NCBI GenBank assembly: GCA_002367635.1
Contig: DFDI01000034.1
Location: forward strand, 33,430-46,139
DNA from: Betaproteobacteria bacterium UBA3031
GTDB lineage: Bacteria > Pseudomonadota > Gammaproteobacteria > Burkholderiales > Eutrophovitaceae
Direction of reading: 5' to 3'
Length of the DNA stretch: 12,710 nt
Position 1 is the first letter of the stretch; every line of letters begins with the position of its first letter. This document shows, piece after piece, positions 6,362 through 12,710 of the stretch. The notes under the pieces were generated by a model that did no database searches, was not told the origin of the DNA, and was given only the letters and a program-made list of their open reading frames with translations. The position numbers and the translations under genes were made by a program.

Positions 6362-8158
6362 ATGTCCGTCTATCAAGCCCCTGCAGCTGACATGGAGTTT
6401 GTTGTCAACGAGCTTGTCGGTTTAGAACCGATACAAGCGTTACCTGGTAACGAAGAGATTAACGCCGATTTAGTGAGTTCTATCATTGAGGAAGCAGGTA
6501 AGTTTGCCACTGGTGTGCTGGACCCCTTAAATTGGCCCGGTGATCGGGAGGGGGCAAAACTTGAAAACCACGTTGTCACCCCTGCGACAGGTTTTGCCGC
6601 AGCCTATAAACAATTTTGTGATGGTGGGTGGGGCGGACTTGCAAATGATCCCGAATGGGGTGGGCAAGGATTGCCTCATATAATCCAGGCTCTCACAGCC
6701 GAGATGTGGAACTCTTCATGCATGTCATTTGCATTATGTCCTATGCTGACAGCAGGAGCAATTCAAGCGATTAAAAGACACGGATCAGATGAGTTGAAGG
6801 AGATATTCCTAAAGAAACTAGTCAGTAGTGAGTGGTCGGGAACGATGAATCTGACAGAACCGCAAGCAGGTTCTGATTTATCAGCTGTTCGTGCAAAGGC
6901 GATCCCTGATGGTGATCACTACCGAATTTTTGGTACAAAAATTTATATCACGTGGGGGGAGCACACGATGGCAGATAACATCGTCCATCTTGTTCTTGCG
7001 CGTACGCCTGATGCCCCTGAAGGGGTTAAAGGGATTTCCTTGTTCGTTGTCCCTAAATTCTTGGTAAACGCTGATGGTTCAATTGGTCCAAGAAATGATG
7101 TGAAGTGCGTGTCCATCGAAGAAAAGCTTGGAATTCACGCAAGTCCAACTTGCGTCATGGCTTTCGGCGATGATGATGGGGCCATCGGATACCTTGTTGG
7201 GGAAGAGAATCGTGGGCTACAGTATATGTTCACGATGATGAATTTCGCACGTTTGGAAGTTGGGATTGAAGGTGTTGCGATCTCTGAGCGTTCTTATCAG
7301 CGTGCCGCTGAATTCGCTAAAGGTCGTATACAAGGGCGGAGCATCGGCGCTGGCTCTGGGGAGCGCGTTTCGATCATCCATCATCCAGACGTGAGACGAA
7401 TGCTCCTTACTATGAAATCCCAAGTAGAAGCGATGCGTGCGGTAGCGCTTCAAACTTGTTCTTATCTGGATCGGGCGCTGCATCATGCAGATGAGGCAGA
7501 GCGGGCGAATTATCAGAGTCTTTTTGACCTTTTGACTCCTGTTGTCAAAGGGTGGTGTACTGAGCAGTCGATTGAGATTACTTCCATGGGGGTGCAGGTT
7601 CATGGAGGAATGGGATTTATTGAAGAAACAGGTGCGGCTCAGTATCTGCGTGACGCAAGAATTACACCAATATATGAGGGTACGACTGGGATTCAGGCGA
7701 ACGATTTAATTGGTCGTAAAGTCTCATCAGAACATGGGGTAACTGCGTTTCAATTAATCGGTTTTATGCGTCAAACGCTGCATGATCTTGATGCATTTAA
7801 GGATCATTCCGGTTTATCCATGATTAGAGATAAATTTGAAATTTCCGTGGAGGCTCTTGAGGAGTCAGTACGTTGGGTGGTGGAAACCTATTCTAAGGAT
7901 CCGCAGACAGCTTCTGCGGGATCCGTACCCCTGCTGAAACTCTTCGGTACTGTTGCTGGAGGATGGATGCTTGCGCGTTCTGCAATTATCGCGAAGACGG
8001 GATTGGATGCGGGAGGTTCAAATGCAAAATTTTACAGAAACAAACTTGCGACAAGCCGCTTTTACGCAGAGAACATACTGCCATTATCTGGTGTGCTCAA
8101 AGACCAAGTCGTAGCAGGCCATAAAACAATTGTGGCTCTTGATGAGTCCTACTTCTGA
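6362..8158 (+). CDS. Acyl-CoA dehydrogenase, long (~600 aa) DmdC/FadE-related type
   Basis: An FAD enzyme that introduces the alpha,beta double bond in an acyl-CoA and passes electrons to ETF. At 598 aa it belongs to the long class with an extra N-terminal segment and an added C-terminal helical domain, rather than the ~380-aa short/medium-chain class. The FAD/substrate motif L-T-E-P-Q-A-G-S-D starts at residue 164. E-K-L-G-I-H-A-S-P-T follows in the middle domain. G-G-M-G-F-I-E-E-T and I-Y-E-G-T-T-G-I-Q-A-N-D-L-I-G-R-K mark the C-terminal core, with the catalytic base at E439 (codon 7676-7678). The YEGTTGIQANDLIGRK signature is shared with proteins annotated as 3-methylmercaptopropionyl-CoA dehydrogenase (DmdC), but also with many general acyl-CoA dehydrogenases, so the substrate is open. 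It follows etfBA directly, and its TGA overlaps the next ATG. Confidence 0.94.
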   Translation: MSVYQAPAADMEFVVNELVGLEPIQALPGNEEINADLVSSIIEEAGKFATGVLDPLNWPGDREGAKLENHVVTPATGFAAAYKQFCDGGWGGLANDPEWGGQGLPHIIQALTAEMWNSSCMSFALCPMLTAGAIQAIKRHGSDELKEIFLKKLVSSEWSGTMNLTEPQAGSDLSAVRAKAIPDGDHYRIFGTKIYITWGEHTMADNIVHLVLARTPDAPEGVKGISLFVVPKFLVNADGSIGPRNDVKCVSIEEKLGIHASPTCVMAFGDDDGAIGYLVGEENRGLQYMFTMMNFARLEVGIEGVAISERSYQRAAEFAKGRIQGRSIGAGSGERVSIIHHPDVRRMLLTMKSQVEAMRAVALQTCSYLDRALHHADEAERANYQSLFDLLTPVVKGWCTEQSIEITSMGVQVHGGMGFIEETGAAQYLRDARITPIYEGTTGIQANDLIGRKVSSEHGVTAFQLIGFMRQTLHDLDAFKDHSGLSMIRDKFEISVEALEESVRWVVETYSKDPQTASAGSVPLLKLFGTVAGGWMLARSAIIAKTGLDAGGSNAKFYRNKLATSRFYAENILPLSGVLKDQVVAGHKTIVALDESYF

Positions 8159-8559
8159 TGAGTATCATTAACGCAGACAAGTTGTTACCAACCGGGCGAG
8201 ATCCGACCTTGCGAGTGGTGCCTATGCCATCTGACGCTAATTACAGTGGCGATATTTTTGGCGGTTGGATCATGTCTCAAGTTGATATCGCGGGAAGTAT
8301 CCCGGCGGCGCTCTTGGCTAAGGGAAGAGTCGTTACGATTGCGGTGAACACATTTCTGTTTAAGCAGCCGGTTTATATTGGTGATTTGGTTAGTTTTTAT
8401 GCGTCAATTTCTAAAGTTGGAAAAACGTCGATTACGGTTGATGTTGAAGTGTATGCTCAGAGGCGCTCCTTGGACGAAACTGTGAAAGTCACAGATGCAA
8501 CACTCACTTACGTTGCTGTTGATGATGACCGTAAGCCTCGAGCGATAGAGCAAGGTTGA
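8158..8559 (+). CDS. YciA-like hotdog-fold acyl-CoA thioesterase
   Basis: A 133-aa single-hotdog acyl-CoA hydrolase of the YciA/BACH group, which cleaves acyl-CoA to free acid and CoA. The diagnostic segment is D-A-N-Y-S-G-D-I-F-G-G-W-I-M-S-Q-V-D-I-A-G at residues 26-46. The Asn near 28 and the Asp at 43 sit where YciA has its active-site residues. Later family strands are V-N-T-F-L-F-K-Q-P-V-Y-I-G-D and a basic C-terminal tail. Its ATG at 8158 uses the last base of the acyl-CoA dehydrogenase stop (TGATG), with no good Shine-Dalgarno sequence of its own, so translation is probably coupled. This links hydrolysis directly to the dehydrogenase, whose product or substrate it may remove. YciA enzymes are typically broad in substrate, so no specific one is proposed. 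Confidence 0.9.
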   Translation: MSIINADKLLPTGRDPTLRVVPMPSDANYSGDIFGGWIMSQVDIAGSIPAALLAKGRVVTIAVNTFLFKQPVYIGDLVSFYASISKVGKTSITVDVEVYAQRRSLDETVKVTDATLTYVAVDDDRKPRAIEQG

Positions 8560-8632
8560 CGTTCAAGCCCTTAATCACCCATCAATTACCTTAGCGTCAT
8601 TCGACTTGAATTTGACTGCTGTGGGGGCAAAT
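8560..8632. other. Convergent intergenic gap without a recognisable terminator
   Basis: Seventy-three bases separate the thioesterase stop from the stop of the minus-strand ETF-QO gene. Both transcripts should end here, but I find no GC-rich hairpin followed by a T-run on either strand. The best inverted repeat is TTCAAG (8562-8567) with CTTGAA (8605-8610), six pairs across a 37-nt loop, which is too weak. Termination may be Rho-dependent or within the genes. Confidence 0.4.
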
Positions 8633-10261
8633 CTACATGTTTGGATAATTGGGCCCACCACTTCCTTCTGGTGGGATCCAGTTAATATTCTGTGTAGGGT
8701 CTTTGATGTCGCACGTTTTGCAGTGAACGCAGTTTTGCGCGTTGATTTGTAGTTTTGGAATGTTCTGCTCGGTAATAATTTCGTATACGCCAGCCGGGCA
8801 ATAGCGTTGCTCTGGAGCATCATATTCTGCCAAGTTAATTGTGATCGGTGTCGACTCATTTTTTAGTTGCAAATGACATCTTTGGTTTTCCTCGTGGTTG
8901 GTATTCGAAATAAACACTGAGGTCAATCGATCAAAAGTTAATATGCCATCTGGCTTTGGGTAGCTTATTTTTTTCGCTTTTCTGGCTGGAATCAGCTGTT
9001 TGTGGTCTTCATGATGTTTGATTGTCCAAGGTGCTTTTCCACGGAGGATGTATGTGTCAATCGCAGAGTAGAGCATGCCGATCCAGAACCCCCATCTGAA
9101 TGAAGGTCGTATATTTCGGACGGTTTTGAGTTCTGTCCACAGCCATGATTTTGATAATCGATAAGCGTAATCCAGAGTTGCTTTAGCATCAGTTGTGCTC
9201 ATGGCGTTAAAGACAGATTCGGCAGCAACTATGCCGGACTTCATGGCGGTATGAGAACCTTTGATTTTGGGTACGTTCAGAAAGCCAGCAGCATCCCCGA
9301 TGAGAAGTCCGCCAGGAAATGAGAGTCGAGGAATTGACTGGAACCCACCCTCTGAGATCGCTCTAGCACCATAGGAGGTTCGTCGACCTCCTTCAAAAGT
9401 TTTGCAGATATCTGGGTGCGTTTTAAATCGTTGAAACTCCTCAAATGGGGATAAATATGGGTTCTTGTAATCGAGCCCAACGACGAACCCGACTGCAACT
9501 TGGTTGTTCTCAAGATGATACAAAAATGAACCGCCGTATGTTTGATAATCGAGCGGCCATCCCGTGGAGTGTATGACGAGGCCCTCTTGGTGGTTTTCTG
9601 GGGATACCTCCCAGAGTTCTTTGATGCCAATACCGTAGGTCTGTGGTTCCACACCTTTTCGTAGATCGAATTTTTCTATAGCTACTTTGGTTAATGATCC
9701 GCGACATCCTTCTGCGAAGACGGTTTGCTTTGCGTGAAGCTCCATGCCTTGTTGGTACCCATCGGTATGTTCCCCGTCTTTTCCAACACCCATGTCCCCA
9801 GTCGCGATTCCTTTGACCGAACCATCGTCGTTAAAAAGTATCTCGGTGGCGGCAAATCCTGGGTAAATTTCAATACCCAATCCTTCGGCTTGTTCTCCGA
9901 GCCAACGTACGACATTGCCTAAACTCACGATATAGTTCCCGTGGTTGTTCATATGCGATGGAGTCGGTAAAGAATAGGATTTCGATGCTGTTAAATACAG
10001 AAGACGATCTTCGGTGACTGGGGTATTTAAGGGCGCCCCTAAGTTTTTCCAATCAGGTATGAGTTCATCTAGCGCCCGAGTTTCAATTACTGCGCCCGAT
10101 AAAGTATGCGCGCCAACCTCCGAACCCTTTTCAACAATGCAGACCGTTAGCTCATCCCCAGAATCATTTGCTAACTGTTTGAGCTTAATCGCGCATGCTA
10201 ACCCTGCGGGTCCTGCGCCAACAATAACAACGTCGTACTCCATTGACTCTCGATCTGACAA
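8633..10261 (-). CDS. Electron transfer flavoprotein-ubiquinone oxidoreductase (ETF-QO)
   Basis: A membrane-associated flavoprotein with one 4Fe-4S cluster that oxidises reduced ETF and reduces ubiquinone, linking acyl-CoA dehydrogenation to respiration. It is 542 aa. The N-terminal FAD dinucleotide fold is [11 protein letters not shown] from about residue 10, followed by [14 protein letters not shown]. The middle has the Y-G-G-S-F-L-Y-H and [19 protein letters not shown] segments typical of ETF-QO. The C-terminal ferredoxin-like domain supplies cluster ligands C488, C511, C514 and C517. The start is a TTG at 10261-10259 with AGGAG six nt upstream; an internal ATG at 10243 (M7) has only a poor, too-close purine run. 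The R-E-S-M-E-Y-D N terminus also resembles betaproteobacterial relatives. It converges on the etfBA cluster and serves the same electron path. Confidence 0.96.
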   Translation of the reverse strand: MSDRESMEYDVVIVGAGPAGLACAIKLKQLANDSGDELTVCIVEKGSEVGAHTLSGAVIETRALDELIPDWKNLGAPLNTPVTEDRLLYLTASKSYSLPTPSHMNNHGNYIVSLGNVVRWLGEQAEGLGIEIYPGFAATEILFNDDGSVKGIATGDMGVGKDGEHTDGYQQGMELHAKQTVFAEGCRGSLTKVAIEKFDLRKGVEPQTYGIGIKELWEVSPENHQEGLVIHSTGWPLDYQTYGGSFLYHLENNQVAVGFVVGLDYKNPYLSPFEEFQRFKTHPDICKTFEGGRRTSYGARAISEGGFQSIPRLSFPGGLLIGDAAGFLNVPKIKGSHTAMKSGIVAAESVFNAMSTTDAKATLDYAYRLSKSWLWTELKTVRNIRPSFRWGFWIGMLYSAIDTYILRGKAPWTIKHHEDHKQLIPARKAKKISYPKPDGILTFDRLTSVFISNTNHEENQRCHLQLKNESTPITINLAEYDAPEQRYCPAGVYEIITEQNIPKLQINAQNCVHCKTCDIKDPTQNINWIPPEGSGGPNYPNM

Positions 10262-10369
10262 AACTAACTCCTACGATCTCAGGGATTCCCCGGGTTATGT
10301 CTGTTATATTCAGGATAGTAAATGTTAATTCATTTATGACATATTTTCAGCCTAATAGAGATATAAAAA
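10262..10369. promoter_or_regulatory. Divergent intergenic region between ETF-QO and a thioesterase gene
   Basis: This 108-bp gap is the only place for the two divergent start signals. The AGGAG at 10268-10272 (read on the minus strand) serves ETF-QO. On the plus strand, ATGACA at 10336-10341 resembles a -35 and pairs with GATATA at 10360-10365 at 18-bp spacing, but that would start transcription at or inside the ATG at 10370. On the minus strand TATAAC near 10305-10310 resembles a -10 box but lacks a well-placed -35. TATGTC (10296-10301) and GACATA (10338-10343) form a distant inverted repeat. None of the promoter calls is firm. Confidence 0.4.
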
Positions 10370-10795
10370 ATGAATGCATCTTTAAAAGATTCGATGAGAT
10401 TAGTTCGAACTGATCGTATGAGTATGCGTTGGGGAGAGATGGATAGCCTCGCGCACATGAACAATGTTGCCTACTTAAGATACTTTGAGGAGTCTCGCGT
10501 TGCTTGGTTTAATGACTTAGAGATTGATTACATGTCGAAGTCAGAAGGGCCGATTCTAGGAACAATCACGTGTCGATATATTAAGTCTGCAGTTTATCCC
10601 GCTACTTTCTCTGTCACGAGTTACGTTGGAAGATTGAGCAAAAGTAGTTTTGCTATGTATCACCAACTCTTTAACTGTAGTGATGAATCAGAGGTTTTTG
10701 CTGAGGCCGAGGCCGTTTTGGTCTGGGCCGATATTGTTGCGGGAAAGTCCAGGCCCGTGCCCGATTGGTTTCGTGCCGTCATTCAAGGTGAGTAA
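10370..10795 (+). CDS. 4HBT-family acyl-CoA thioesterase
   Basis: A 141-aa hotdog thioesterase of the 4-hydroxybenzoyl-CoA thioesterase/YbgC/FadM type. The N-terminal signature M-R-W-G-E-M-D-S-L-A-H-M-N-N-V-A-Y-L-R-Y-F-E-E-S-R carries the expected catalytic Asp (D25) and the H-x-N-N turn (29-32). The middle contains the Y-I-K-S-A-V-Y-P beta strand and a final strand A-E-A-V-L-V-W-A-D. Substrate class cannot be told; relatives cleave short, medium or aromatic acyl-CoAs. It is a different hotdog subfamily from the YciA-like gene 1.8 kb upstream, so the locus carries two unrelated hydrolases. It is divergent from ETF-QO, and its 3' end overlaps the SDR gene tail-to-tail by 13 bp. The start at 10370 has a modest purine run (TAGAGA) 8 nt upstream. 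Confidence 0.88.
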   Translation: MNASLKDSMRLVRTDRMSMRWGEMDSLAHMNNVAYLRYFEESRVAWFNDLEIDYMSKSEGPILGTITCRYIKSAVYPATFSVTSYVGRLSKSSFAMYHQLFNCSDESEVFAEAEAVLVWADIVAGKSRPVPDWFRAVIQGE

Positions 10796-11535
10796 CTAAA
10801 GTTTTCGCCGCTCGTATGAATGCTTGAGTCACTCAATAGATAAATGTAGGTTGGCAATAGAGAATCTATTGATCGCAGAAGATTGCGATCTTCGCCGGGG
10901 TGTGTTTTTGATCGTAACGGTGAGTTAATGGGGCCAGGTGTGATGATATTGACTCTATACGGCCTTTCATCTGCCCACTCGTTCGATTGCAATGTCGCGT
11001 AAGCATTGAGAGCTGATTTTGATATGGCATAACCACCCCAGTATGCATCGAGGGATAATGCATGATTGTCCGATGTGAGAACTACTGATCCAGATCCAGA
11101 GACTTCGAATAGGGGTTCGAAGGTTCGAATCAATAGTGCGGGCGCAATGACATTGACTTTAATAAGATCTTGCCATTCAGCAAGTCCTAAGTGTCGGATT
11201 GGTCCGAGTTCAGTAATGTGGGTTGCGCAATGGACAAATCCATGAAGGGCGCCGATATTTGTTTTAATGACTTGAGTGATATTCCCAATTTCTACTTCAG
11301 TTGCCTTACAGAGATCGAGTTCTAATATGGCTGGTTCGGGATTACCTTTTGACTGTATGAGGTCATAGACTTCATTGAGGGCATTCACGTTTCTGCCGCT
11401 CAATAATACTGTGGCACCAACATCGGCGCATGCGAGTGCTAGGGCGCGTCCAACGCCACTGGAGGCGCCTGTAATTAGAATTGTTTTTCCGTCTAATCGA
11501 ATTCCATTTTCAAGTGTTTCAATTAAAGATTTCAT
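10783..11535 (-). CDS. Short-chain dehydrogenase/reductase, YciK-like
   Basis: A 250-aa SDR with a Rossmann fold. The nucleotide motif is T-G-A-S-S-G-V-G near the N terminus, followed by L-S-G-R-N, which suggests NADP preference. The Y-x-x-x-K pair is Y169 and K173 (Y-A-I-S-K), and P-G-P-I-N-S-P-L-R follows as the post-active-site loop. The C-terminal stretch (E-D-R-N-L-L-R-S-I-D-S-L-L-P-T-Y-I-Y-L-L-S-D-S-S) matches the layout of the YciK oxidoreductase group. The classical catalytic Ser should lie 13 residues before Y169; there the sequence has Asp (D156), with Ser one place earlier (S155). Its ATG at 11535 overlaps the upstream flavoprotein stop as ATGA, so it is translationally coupled. 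The function of YciK proteins is not established, and I propose none beyond an oxidoreductase fold. Confidence 0.88.
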   Translation of the reverse strand: MKSLIETLENGIRLDGKTILITGASSGVGRALALACADVGATVLLSGRNVNALNEVYDLIQSKGNPEPAILELDLCKATEVEIGNITQVIKTNIGALHGFVHCATHITELGPIRHLGLAEWQDLIKVNVIAPALLIRTFEPLFEVSGSGSVVLTSDNHALSLDAYWGGYAISKSALNAYATLQSNEWADERPYRVNIITPGPINSPLRSKTHPGEDRNLLRSIDSLLPTYIYLLSDSSIHTSGENFSYSP

Positions 11536-12710
11536 AATGACCTAAGGATAATGTTTGAAGCCTCGATGCCGCTTCGAACTGCGGCTTCAAGGGTGGCAGG
11601 ATAGCGTCGATAGGTGTAGTCGCCTGCGAGAATAATGCCATTTTTCTCGGTTATTTGCGCAGGTCGTTCAAGTCCCGGTGTGCAAGAGAATGTGGCACGC
11701 TTTTCGGCGAGGACTTTGCTCCATAAGGGGGTTCCCAAGCCGAATGCATCATCAAGAACTTTTGCGGATTCAATGGATAATTGCTCATTTGTTAAGTCTT
11801 GGTGTGGGCCTGACCCACTGATGACAGCGCCAATGAGCCCTGCATCATGGTGGGTGATCCCTCGATCGAACACCCAATGAGCGTAGGGTGAGTTGAGCCC
11901 AATCATTCGATCACCAGTTGATGAGTCTTTTTTATATTGATGGTAAATGGTGTATATGGGCTCATACGTAAATTGATCGATTTGGTCGATGGTGGATTGA
12001 ATCATTGATGGTTCTTTGAATGTAGTTTTTAAATTATGGGGGGAAGTTGCAACCACAATATGAGAAAACGATTCATTCGAGTCTTCTAATTTTAGTTCGT
12101 TATTTGTGCCCTGAATAATTTTCGCTCGGCGCCCCAAACGGATTGTTCCTTTGTGTTTTTGAATGTATCTCCCCGCTCGGGATGCAAAAAGAGATGTTAG
12201 GTCACTCGTGGGGAATAACAGATCACTACTTCTTTTGGACCCAAGTAAGGCATCTGAAATTACGTTGGTGAATACTGAAGCGCAGCCGCGTTCACAGTTA
12301 ATATTAAGTGCTGAGAGGCAAATCGGATTCCACAGAAGCCCTATCAAAGTGTCCGTTTGTTCGTGACGCAAGAGGAGTTGGTGTGCCGATTCGGATGGCC
12401 TCACTATCAGCATCCCATCTTTAATAAGTTTCAAAAACTTAAGGGCTCTAAGTTTTTCGGTCAGACGTAGTCCACGAGCAAATAAGAACCCGAGTAACTG
12501 TTTTCCTGGTATTGAAGTGCATGGCGTGCTGATTCTTAGTGGGCCGTAGGCGTATTTAAAAGGCTGGCGATCTAAATCAAGAGTTTCGAGCGGTGTTCGT
12601 ATGTGATTTAGAATTGACAGTGTTGCGGTGTACGCGCCTGATAACAGGTGTATGCCGTTGTCGACTACTGTCTCGTTAAGACTGACCTGTCGAGCACGGC
12701 CTCCTAGGAC
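11532..12710 (-). CDS. hpnE: HpnE-like FAD-dependent hydroxysqualene dehydroxylase (5' end outside window)
   Basis: A FAD-dependent amine-oxidase/desaturase-family enzyme most like HpnE, which converts hydroxysqualene to squalene in the HpnCDE route to hopanoids. The frame is open for 392 residues to the right edge, so the TTG at 12434 is not the start; the first ~15 residues with the GxGxxG motif are missing. Landmarks are L-G-G-R-A-R at the edge, V-D-N-G-I-H-L-L-S-G-A-Y (HpnE relatives usually read DNGQH, so Ile replaces Gln), a W-x-P-I-C-L-S-A-L-N segment near 12335-12305, and the C-terminal FAD-closing motif A-G-D-Y-T-Y-R-R-Y-P-A-T-L-E-A-A-V-R-S-G at about 362-381. The hpnC and hpnD genes would be expected just beyond the right edge. 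A carotenoid or other isoprenoid desaturase remains possible but fits less well. The stop overlaps the SDR start. Confidence 0.85.
   Translation of the reverse strand, partial: VLGGRARQVSLNETVVDNGIHLLSGAYTATLSILNHIRTPLETLDLDRQPFKYAYGPLRISTPCTSIPGKQLLGFLFARGLRLTEKLRALKFLKLIKDGMLIVRPSESAHQLLLRHEQTDTLIGLLWNPICLSALNINCERGCASVFTNVISDALLGSKRSSDLLFPTSDLTSLFASRAGRYIQKHKGTIRLGRRAKIIQGTNNELKLEDSNESFSHIVVATSPHNLKTTFKEPSMIQSTIDQIDQFTYEPIYTIYHQYKKDSSTGDRMIGLNSPYAHWVFDRGITHHDAGLIGAVISGSGPHQDLTNEQLSIESAKVLDDAFGLGTPLWSKVLAEKRATFSCTPGLERPAQITEKNGIILAGDYTYRRYPATLEAAVRSGIEASNIILRSL

Noticed and set aside
7217..7603. 128-codon minus-strand open frame inside the acyl-CoA dehydrogenase
   Set aside because: Antisense to conserved dehydrogenase sequence with no family features; a shadow frame.
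8562..8610. Inverted repeat TTCAAG / CTTGAA in the convergent gap
   Set aside because: Six A-T-rich pairs over a 37-nt loop with no T-run; too weak for a terminator and likely by chance.
8654..8675. GC-rich hairpin CCCACCA / TGGTGGG
   Set aside because: It lies inside the conserved C-terminal coding sequence of ETF-QO (the P-P-E-G-S-G-G-P segment) and has no T-run on either strand, so it is explained by codons and is not a terminator.
12432..12434. Short 300-residue version of the HpnE protein starting at TTG 12434
   Set aside because: The same frame stays open to the right edge and encodes the family's GGRAR and DNGxH motifs, so the gene is simply cut by the window edge.
1..12710. Mobile element, CRISPR array, tRNA, riboswitch or toxin-antitoxin pair
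   Set aside because: No transposase or integrase motifs, no regularly spaced repeats, no cloverleaf-like segment, and no gap large enough (all are 108 bp or less) to hide such elements.

Overview
This window looks like ordinary, gene-dense chromosome from a betaproteobacterium, probably a low- to mid-GC member of the Burkholderiales. That assignment is inference. It rests on the uracil-DNA glycosylase / alr / radA run, the N-terminal style of the ETF-ubiquinone oxidoreductase, the etfB-etfA-acyl-CoA dehydrogenase block, and an HpnE-type flavoprotein with a YciK-like SDR. GC looks moderate by eye (not counted). Genes are tightly packed, with several stop/start overlaps. I see no mobile element, CRISPR array, tRNA or rRNA, and no gap above 110 bp.

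Left part, plus strand (1-2873): the 3' end of a type-4/5-like uracil-DNA glycosylase gene, then alanine racemase (alr) overlapping it by 4 nt, then radA. radA has a perfect TATAAT box so close to its ATG that a leaderless transcript is plausible.

Middle, plus strand (2922-8559): a fatty-acyl-CoA cluster. It holds an AMP-forming acyl-CoA synthetase, both ETF subunits (etfB, etfA), a ~600-residue acyl-CoA dehydrogenase and a YciA-like hotdog acyl-CoA thioesterase. The last two pairs (etfB/etfA and dehydrogenase/thioesterase) are joined by TGATG stop-start overlaps. The minus-strand gene at 8633-10261 encodes ETF-ubiquinone oxidoreductase, which takes electrons from ETF to the quinone pool. Together these activate an acid to its acyl-CoA, dehydrogenate it once, and pass the electrons to ubiquinone. 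No enoyl-CoA hydratase, hydroxyacyl-CoA dehydrogenase or thiolase is present, so any full beta-oxidation must use genes elsewhere.

Right part: a second, 4HBT-type thioesterase (10370-10795) is divergent from the ETF-QO gene across 108 bp. It overlaps tail-to-tail by 13 bp with a minus-strand SDR (10783-11535). That SDR is coupled by an ATGA overlap to the gene upstream of it, an HpnE-like squalene/hopanoid flavoprotein that runs off the right edge (11532-12710, 5' end missing).

I do not see strong evidence for a wholly undescribed system. The observations most worth checking are: loss of a conserved Fe-S cysteine in the uracil-DNA glycosylase; an SDR whose catalytic serine position holds Asp and which is coupled to hpnE; the dehydrogenase-thioesterase coupling inside a truncated acyl-CoA pathway; and the leaderless architecture of radA.
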